From Mycoemilia scoparia (Eukaryota > Kickxellomycota > Kickxellomycetes > Kickxellales > Kickxellaceae), in the NCBI GenBank assembly GCA_027575805.1, contig JANBPU010000012.1, positions 124,001 to 188,000 on the forward strand: 64,000 bases of DNA, given 5' to 3'. Shown piece by piece: positions 57,307 through 64,000 of the stretch. The position numbers were made by a program, and so were the translations under genes. Numbering within the stretch: position 1 is the stretch's first letter; the number at the start of each line of letters is the position of its first letter. The notes under the pieces are model-generated. The model had not been told where the DNA came from and made no database searches. It was given only the letters and a program-made list of their open reading frames with translations.

Positions 57307-60300
57307 ATGTCGCCACCACCAGCTCAAGATATAGTGAGCTATGATGAGGGTGGGCCCCTATATCCTGTCAATGGAAATGATTCTACATCCATAAACCGAC
57401 TATCAATGCTTAGTGATAAATCCATGAATGAATATACCACCACAACTAGCGGGAGCACCAGTATGAGCACTACAACTACTACTAGTAACAATGGCAATGA
57501 CGGAAACGTGACCGAGCTACCAATACGTGTAGCTATTCGTGTTCGCCCAATTGATAATCCAGCCCAGACACATGATGTGGTGGTTAGTCCTAATAGTTCG
57601 ATAACAAGCTCTAGAGGACTAATGGGTGCTGCAGGTGGTCCAGCCAGTCCAATTCCAAATGGTCGATTGCCAGCCAGCTGCATCGAGGTCCTTAGTAACA
57701 AAGGGCACATCAAAGTCAGCCCACCACCACCGGGCTCACTATCTGGTAGTATAACCGGAAGCACACCGCTATCTTCCTCAGCTTCACAATACCAAGGCCT
57801 GCCAAAAGTATTTCCCTATGACTATACATTTGGCCCGCAATCTAAGCAAACTGAAGTGTACGATGAAGCCGTCAAATCACTTGTTGATCGATTCTTGGAA
57901 GGCTTTAATATAACAATCTTGGCATATGGTCAGACAAGTTCAGGAAAGACTTATACCATGGGAACTGGAATGGAGACAAGCCAGGAAAGCGAGGGTATAG
58001 TTCCAAGAGCCATTAATCATATCTTCAAGTGGGTTGATGCCCAGAAAAAGAATATAAAGGAACAAGATGAAAAAGAGCAGCTCGAGGCTAATCAACAAAA
58101 TGGACACAATGGTGATGAAGTTAGTCGCCGGGGATCTATTGCCAGCCCAAATTTAACTGCCATCAATGGCAACTCCAAAGGCGGAAGAATTAGCCGTGTA
58201 CTTTCCACCTCATCATCGTCACAATACAGTACCACATCTAACACTGCTGGAGAGCACAGGGTAACCCATGTCGAAGTCAAGATCAGTTATCTCGAGGTAT
58301 ACAATGAAGAATTGATCGATTTATTGGCATCAGCTCTTGGTGATTATTACCGGCCACCCATTGTAATAAGAGAAGATGCGCAAGGCCACATAATCTGGTC
58401 GGGAATAAAGGAAGTTCCAATAAATAGTGCATCCGAAGCATTTGGAATGCTGAAGGATGGGTCATTGGTTCGACAAACCGGATATACTGGAATGAATGAG
58501 AAATCCTCAAGATCACATGCCATATTTTCTTTATACCTGGTTCAGCACCATACATCGGCAACCACTGGAGAACGAACAGTTATTACTTCGAAGTTCCACT
58601 TTGTTGATTTGGCTGGTTCAGAGAGACTAAAGAAGACACAGTCGGTTGGTGATAGAGCCAAAGAAGGAATTTCCATTAATTCTGGGCTGTTGGCCCTGGG
58701 TAATGTAATTTCAGCACTCAGTGAACTATCTTCTCCATCGTCTATGAACAATTCTTCCACTATATCCAGCAGATCTAATGGCGGCATTTCCCATGTTCCA
58801 TTCAGAGATTCAAAGCTGACTAGGTTGCTTCAGGATTCTTTGGGCGGTAATTCACAGACCCTGTTGATTGCTTGTGTATCACCGGCCAGTACTAATCTTA
58901 GCGAATCGATAAGTACTTTGAAATATGCATCACGGGCACGTAAAATCAAAAATCAGTCGTCAATCAATTCTGCCAATGTTGGAACTAGCGAGCAGGAGGT
59001 TGAAATGCTTAGACAACAAGTCATTCGTTTACATCGAGAACTCAAAGAATTAAGAGCCAAAGCCAAGGAAAATAATAATGGTACCGCTGTTACTAATAGT
59101 GATAGTGCAAACGGATTTTCTAACGGACCAAGATCAAGCATACTAAGCGACATTTCCTTTGATATCTCAGCTATTGCTAATGGTGAAAGAAGAAATAGTT
59201 TGGTTGATGCAAATGGAGATCACCAACAGCACAATGATGTTCGCTTTACCCAACTCAAGTCGCGTAATCAAGTTTTGGAAGATGAGCTAGATAATCTCAA
59301 TGATGCCTACACTGAACTATTGCTCAAATACAACGAAACATGTCTCGAGATGGAAGAGCAACAGTGCGAATCATTCCAACGTGAACAGAAATTGCGCGAC
59401 AAAGAACGCGAAGTCCGTATCCTGTCACAAAATTTGAATTCCTCAACGTCATCACAGCCCCCACTCAGTCCAGTAAGCAACGATGGTAGACCACAATCTG
59501 TCTCAAAGCATTTAGAATTGTCATACATGGCTTCTTCTATATTGCCAACATCCCATTCATCATCCACAGGTACTAATGGCACATCTGAGAGGCCTAAAAG
59601 CTCACATCGTTTACTGATGGACAATGGTAGTAGCCGAATTAATGGAATAGGCGGAGGAGGGGGAATTTCAGGCTCGGTCACTAATCATGTCGGCAATGCC
59701 AGGCCTAATTCTCGTCGACTTTCTACCCAGTTCTTTGGAAAGTATGCTGAAAGAAATGTCAGTGCCACAAGTTTTGCCCTTAACGTTGAAACTGACGAAG
59801 ATTTCAACAATATCATTGAAGAGTATAACTTAACGATCTCCGACCTTGAGGACCAGCTCAAGAATGCATTTGGATCTCTTAATGCACTCCAAAGACAAAA
59901 CAAATTGCAGGAGGAAAAACTGGACTATGGCAACAAGGCAATTAAACAGCATGCATCACAGGTCGATAAATTGCGTGAACAACTTGATGAGCTCCGTAAG
60001 GTATGCGAGTCTGAACGAGAGAGACATTATGACGCAGAGAGACAACTTCGCCAACAATTCGAGGATGAAAAGAATGGCTTGCAGGATAGGCTGAATGAGT
60101 ATGAAGTTAAGCTCAAATTGGCTCAAGAGCAGAATGAAGATTATGAAGCGAAACTCAAGGAAGCCAAGTTATTGGAGCAGCAGCTTAGGAGTGGTAAGGG
60201 ACTGCGTAAAACCTCTATAAAGTTTGACCAAGCTGTCAATACGACTACTGGTGGCAGTGGTGATTTGAAACAAGAAGTAAAGGAGCAACAGGCCATTATT

Positions 60301-63300
60301 TCCGAATTGCAAGCACGTTTGGTTCAAAGGGACGGAAAGATCATTGCAATACAGAAGGAAAATATAGAGTTAAAGAGTGGTAAATCTGTAGTTACAACTA
60401 CCACAAGCAGAGAAGCTACTGAGGATCTTCCATTCATTGGGGCTAGTGCTTCAACTCCTCCTACCACTACTACTGCAGCAACAACTTCTGGAACAACTCC
60501 ATCGTCACCTAATCCAGAGCAACAGCCCCAACAAAGTGTCAGAAAAGTTCGATCATACAGAGCTTTTAGTGCACGTCGCTCACATTCTTCATTAAACCAG
60601 CAGTCCAGTGTCACTGCTAATGGCTCAGACCTTAAGGCCCTTGAAAAACAACTCATGGCTACCAAGGCATCAGAGGCCGCCCTCCGTGAGAAATACCAAA
60701 CAATTTCAAAGGAGCTCGAAGAAAGGGATTCTGTTATTATAGACATCAGTCAACAGATACAGACCATTGAGTCTAAATATCTCGCTACTCAGAGAAAGGA
60801 AGCCCTTGCCCAAAGCAAGATCAGCGATTTGGAATGTAAGTTGCAGCGTAGTATTTCGACATCATCTGTGGGTGTTTCGACTGGAGACCGGGTCATAAGT
60901 CAAGGTTCGATCGATGGTGCCCAAGAAGGAGATTCTCATTCCACTAGCCAAAATAATGCCACCAAAGGTGTTGAATCTCAGTCTCATGAAGCAATGGGCC
61001 TAAAAGTTAAGCGCCGTTCGCTTCTAGCTAATGCTAACACTATTGGTGCAGGTGGTATAATTTCTCCAGTATCTACCTCTGTTCAGCAAAACAACAAAGA
61101 TTTGTTCAACACTGCTGGGCCATCAGCTTATGAAACATTTATGTTTACTGATGATTTGGCAATCGAAGAGGTCCATAAGGAAATACGGAGACGAGAAACC
61201 GTTATGGCGTTAGCCCCTGCTAATCGAAGAGCCTGTATGGCATTTGCTCAAAGCGAAGCTCATGGAGCGCATAGCCTTGATCCTCTGCTATCTATGCAGT
61301 TCCCTGACCCTCCGCCATCTGTCCCCGGGTTCTATAGAAACGATAATAGATCTGCACGCTCATTGACATGGTGTGGTAACATCAAGAGTCATAATGGCGC
61401 CAATAATGTCCAGAATGCTTCTGACCACGATAGTATCAAGCAATCTCTTGTTGAGTTTGTGAACAATACAGCAACTGTACCTTCTGTTTCAGTTCTCAAT
61501 GATACTAGCGAAAAGGGTAAAGAAGTTGTAGTTGTTAGTCAGAATGCCACTATGGTTGCAAATTCGACATCGTCACCTCTATCATCATCAGGAGATTCGT
61601 TTATATCTGTTGAGGATAGTGTCAGCAACAATAACACCACACATCACAAGAGCCATTCTAAAGACTTCAAGACTGGAATGCTAGAAACAACACTGATGAC
61701 CAAGAAGTTGGTTGAGGATAATAAGACTATCGAGAAAATGAACAAGCACCTTCAGGAGATCGTAAAGGATTTGGAAGCAAAGGTTGCCAAGCTCACTACT
61801 GAAAAGGAGCATCTGGAAAAGTCCGCAGCTTCAACAGGAGCGACCTCCTCGACTGATGTTGTTGGTAGCGAAGAAAAGAAGAATGATTCTTCTACTGCTT
61901 ATCCTGAAACAACCGGACAAGATTTGGGCGAAGCCGTTGAAACACCACCACTACCAAATGTTAGCAGTGGGCTTAAGACTCGTAACTTCTCTGCAGAGAG
62001 AGCCACCCTTAGACGCAACGGCACGCCATCCCAGTTACTGTTGGGAGCTGTTGACGAAAGTGATGATGACGAGAATGCCTCAGGATATGGTATTCAAAAT
62101 GAAAACATCTTTGGTGGTAGTGTTAATGGCATGAAGTCATTTTGCGGAGTTGGCCACGAAGACTTATATGGAAGCAACAACAGTATCGCTGGAAGCAATT
62201 ATAGTAGCGGTAATTATAATAATAATAAGCGCACAACATCTGGTGGACCATTGTCGATGCTTGGAAGTCCATTTGGAAGTGGTCAAGAGACATTGATTGC
62301 CAGGCTTGAACAAGAGCGTGACCAGCTAGACAACCAGGTTCAGTATTATAAAATCTTGGTTGAGGAGCAACAAAGCAGACTTGGTCGTCAAGAAACTGCA
62401 CTTCACTCGTTACAAGCCAAACTTGAGAAGACCCTGCTTTATAACAACACTACTGGTGGGGGAGATCGGGATAGTAACGGACACACAGTTATGCCGTCTC
62501 AAAGTACATCAAAGCTGTTTGCTAGAGTCAATTCGACAAGTGGTGGACTTACAAATGGTAACGTAGGAATTCGTCGTCCGAGCACTGAGTCAATGTCAAG
62601 AACCAGGTCCAATCCCCATATACTGTATAGACAACGCAGTGAAAATAGAGTAGTTCAACATCACAAGTCCATCACCAATATTGACAATGATTCGACTGAG
62701 CATGGTATTGGTAGCAACCGTGTCAGTATTAGTTCCAGTCAACTTAGACCATCAACATCATCTGAGCCCAAGCGTAGTATTGACTCAACAGTCCATAATG
62801 CCAGTATTGGGTCGTTTACTTCGACATCAATGTTGGGAAGAACCCAATCCTTGGTTAGGTCACTTAGACCGAGTATCGATGAAGCTAGCAGAATCCATCG
62901 CAACACATCTATTGAGTCCAAGAGATCGCTGAGTCCTAAGGCTACTGAAAAGAAGTTTGTTGGTAATGACGAAGAAAAAGAAGATGGGGGCACTTCATCT
63001 CCAGTATTGCAGCCTTCTGACACTCCTAATACCGGTGGATATCTTGGCAGAAAACACCTCTCATCACCCATTTCAACAGAAGCCTTAAGCCAGAACAATA
63101 ACAACAAACCAAGCGAAGGTGATTCAAATGACAGGACTGCTAATAGCGACGAAAATCATGCGGTAGAAGGAGATGAAGATAACAACCACCAAGAAGAAGA
63201 TAACCGTGATCCAATTGTGATATTGAGTGAACTTGAACAAGAGCTAGAGCGCTCTGAAGAATTGTTACAACAGCACCGTGACAAGACTGAACAGCTTGAA

Positions 63301-63612
63301 GAAGAACTAGAATCGCACAAGCAGCTGATCGCAACCCTGGAAGAAAGTCTAACCAACTCTGAAGCCCAGATGGAGAAATACAAGCAGGAAGTCGAGTCAT
63401 ATTCCCAGGAAGTTTTGAGATCTCATTCAGAGACCAAGAGTCTACGTGAAAACCTCGAGCGCATGAAATTCCAGCTTGCCGATGCCAAATCTACCTCTGA
63501 CGCCGAAGCTCGGGACCGTGATATGTGGAAGAGCAAGTGTCAAGATCTTCAAGAAGAGTTGCAAGAACGTCGCATGTTGTCTAGGCGGAAGTCCAAGATG
63601 CTTTGTTTCTAA
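57307..63612 (+). CDS. Kinesin-4-family motor protein (2101 aa)
   Basis: Intronless coding frame. The motor runs from about residue 71 (LPIRVAIRVRPID) to 550 (LKYASRARKIKN). P-loop GQTSSGKTYTMG is near residue 208, switch I NEKSSRSHAIF near 397, switch II VDLAGSER near 433, followed by AKEGISINSGLLALGNVISA and HVPFRDSKLTRLLQDSLGG. The last two match kinesin-4 (KIF4/KIF21) best. The motor is about 130 residues longer than usual because of three Ser/Asn/Gly-rich insertions: after the first strand, between FKWVDAQ and THVEVKISYLEVYNEE, and after SALSELSS. Long coiled coils follow (about 640-720, 840-1000, 1140-1210, 1455-1500, 1985-2085), separated by Ser/Asn/Thr-rich linkers. No WD40 tail (KIF21) is seen. 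Role on microtubules is inferred from the motor class. Confidence 0.92.
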   Translation: MSPPPAQDIVSYDEGGPLYPVNGNDSTSINRLSMLSDKSMNEYTTTTSGSTSMSTTTTTSNNGNDGNVTELPIRVAIRVRPIDNPAQTHDVVVSPNSSITSSRGLMGAAGGPASPIPNGRLPASCIEVLSNKGHIKVSPPPPGSLSGSITGSTPLSSSASQYQGLPKVFPYDYTFGPQSKQTEVYDEAVKSLVDRFLEGFNITILAYGQTSSGKTYTMGTGMETSQESEGIVPRAINHIFKWVDAQKKNIKEQDEKEQLEANQQNGHNGDEVSRRGSIASPNLTAINGNSKGGRISRVLSTSSSSQYSTTSNTAGEHRVTHVEVKISYLEVYNEELIDLLASALGDYYRPPIVIREDAQGHIIWSGIKEVPINSASEAFGMLKDGSLVRQTGYTGMNEKSSRSHAIFSLYLVQHHTSATTGERTVITSKFHFVDLAGSERLKKTQSVGDRAKEGISINSGLLALGNVISALSELSSPSSMNNSSTISSRSNGGISHVPFRDSKLTRLLQDSLGGNSQTLLIACVSPASTNLSESISTLKYASRARKIKNQSSINSANVGTSEQEVEMLRQQVIRLHRELKELRAKAKENNNGTAVTNSDSANGFSNGPRSSILSDISFDISAIANGERRNSLVDANGDHQQHNDVRFTQLKSRNQVLEDELDNLNDAYTELLLKYNETCLEMEEQQCESFQREQKLRDKEREVRILSQNLNSSTSSQPPLSPVSNDGRPQSVSKHLELSYMASSILPTSHSSSTGTNGTSERPKSSHRLLMDNGSSRINGIGGGGGISGSVTNHVGNARPNSRRLSTQFFGKYAERNVSATSFALNVETDEDFNNIIEEYNLTISDLEDQLKNAFGSLNALQRQNKLQEEKLDYGNKAIKQHASQVDKLREQLDELRKVCESERERHYDAERQLRQQFEDEKNGLQDRLNEYEVKLKLAQEQNEDYEAKLKEAKLLEQQLRSGKGLRKTSIKFDQAVNTTTGGSGDLKQEVKEQQAIISELQARLVQRDGKIIAIQKENIELKSGKSVVTTTTSREATEDLPFIGASASTPPTTTTAATTSGTTPSSPNPEQQPQQSVRKVRSYRAFSARRSHSSLNQQSSVTANGSDLKALEKQLMATKASEAALREKYQTISKELEERDSVIIDISQQIQTIESKYLATQRKEALAQSKISDLECKLQRSISTSSVGVSTGDRVISQGSIDGAQEGDSHSTSQNNATKGVESQSHEAMGLKVKRRSLLANANTIGAGGIISPVSTSVQQNNKDLFNTAGPSAYETFMFTDDLAIEEVHKEIRRRETVMALAPANRRACMAFAQSEAHGAHSLDPLLSMQFPDPPPSVPGFYRNDNRSARSLTWCGNIKSHNGANNVQNASDHDSIKQSLVEFVNNTATVPSVSVLNDTSEKGKEVVVVSQNATMVANSTSSPLSSSGDSFISVEDSVSNNNTTHHKSHSKDFKTGMLETTLMTKKLVEDNKTIEKMNKHLQEIVKDLEAKVAKLTTEKEHLEKSAASTGATSSTDVVGSEEKKNDSSTAYPETTGQDLGEAVETPPLPNVSSGLKTRNFSAERATLRRNGTPSQLLLGAVDESDDDENASGYGIQNENIFGGSVNGMKSFCGVGHEDLYGSNNSIAGSNYSSGNYNNNKRTTSGGPLSMLGSPFGSGQETLIARLEQERDQLDNQVQYYKILVEEQQSRLGRQETALHSLQAKLEKTLLYNNTTGGGDRDSNGHTVMPSQSTSKLFARVNSTSGGLTNGNVGIRRPSTESMSRTRSNPHILYRQRSENRVVQHHKSITNIDNDSTEHGIGSNRVSISSSQLRPSTSSEPKRSIDSTVHNASIGSFTSTSMLGRTQSLVRSLRPSIDEASRIHRNTSIESKRSLSPKATEKKFVGNDEEKEDGGTSSPVLQPSDTPNTGGYLGRKHLSSPISTEALSQNNNNKPSEGDSNDRTANSDENHAVEGDEDNNHQEEDNRDPIVILSELEQELERSEELLQQHRDKTEQLEEELESHKQLIATLEESLTNSEAQMEKYKQEVESYSQEVLRSHSETKSLRENLERMKFQLADAKSTSDAEARDRDMWKSKCQDLQEELQERRMLSRRKSKMLCF

Positions 63613-64000
63613 AGTCACTGTCTCCTATGTATATGTATGTGCAATTAAAAGTGAAAAGGATGGGAGATCGTGTTTTTAGCCTTCTTAGTAGTGCCATCTC
63701 GCAGAGCTTTGCAAGTGATGATGCCAATATTTCATTGATCGGTTTTTTCTTTTTGTTGTTTCTATATTATTTTTTACATTCTCACTTTACATTTCTCATT
63801 TCATTATAGCTTATTTATTTATTATTTCTCAATATTCATATCATTTACAAATTATGATAATGGCGTATTAAAGAGCTTCACCAACTATCAAGCTAAAGCC
63901 GAAATGCCATTAGCATTTTGATACACATACCACTACAGTCAATTACATTATGGCTTCATGCCCAATGATATAGTTGGCAAGGCTTGTGTATACTCCATAA
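63613..64000. other. 3' flank of the kinesin gene
   Basis: AT-rich downstream sequence with possible polyadenylation signals (ATTAAA-like near 63643 and 63867). No further gene is visible before the window ends. Confidence 0.4.

Overview
This window looks like nuclear DNA from an early-diverging fungus. It is AT-rich and intron-bearing. It carries eukaryotic housekeeping genes (ORC1, RPF1, a CCR4-NOT subunit, NPT1-type nicotinate phosphoribosyltransferase, a kinesin-4), an HSF-type transcription factor, small secreted proteins including a CBM19-like chitin-binding one, and a dispersed 5S rRNA gene. The protein flavour suggests Zoopagomycota/Kickxellomycotina or a neighbouring lineage; this placement is inference from family resemblance and no search was run.

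Layout. 1150-2612 (-): CAF40/CNOT9. 2613-15937: long stretch without a confident gene, with scattered short inverted-repeat elements and one decayed secreted-protein fragment. 15938-18032 (-): three-exon HSF-domain transcription factor. 18033-34707: about 16.7 kb without a confident gene. 34708-36474 (+): nicotinate phosphoribosyltransferase, one intron. 36782-42174 (-): three secreted-protein genes in a row (a 325-aa unknown, a CBM19-like glycine-rich protein, and a 191-aa glycine-rich protein with a 54-bp tandem repeat). 45124-46509 (+): DUF1636-type cysteine protein with a long N-terminal extension. 46961-48288 (-): RPF1, four exons. 49045-49353 (+): a 74-aa single-pass membrane protein whose intron hides its real C-terminus. 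49581-49698 (-): 5S rRNA. 50340-53252 (+): ORC1. 57307-63612 (+): a 2101-aa kinesin-4-like motor with an intron in its 5' leader.

The genes are mostly unrelated housekeeping functions (mRNA decay, replication licensing, ribosome assembly, NAD salvage, microtubule motor), so no operon-like logic applies. The exception is the run of three same-strand secreted genes, which looks like a small secretome cluster. The most notable non-genic content is three families of short non-autonomous inverted-repeat elements (called A, B and C here; 17 copies found by eye). All three tend to begin ATATGG and end CCATAT. In two places an A element abuts the end of a B or C element and shares the terminal TA, which suggests TA-targeted insertion by a Tc1/mariner-like transposase that is not encoded in this window.

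Several ORFs in the intergenic DNA begin only at non-ATG codons and have shadow-like compositions. They were not annotated. Splice sites below were placed by reading donor, branch and acceptor sequences and by keeping the conserved protein reading in frame.
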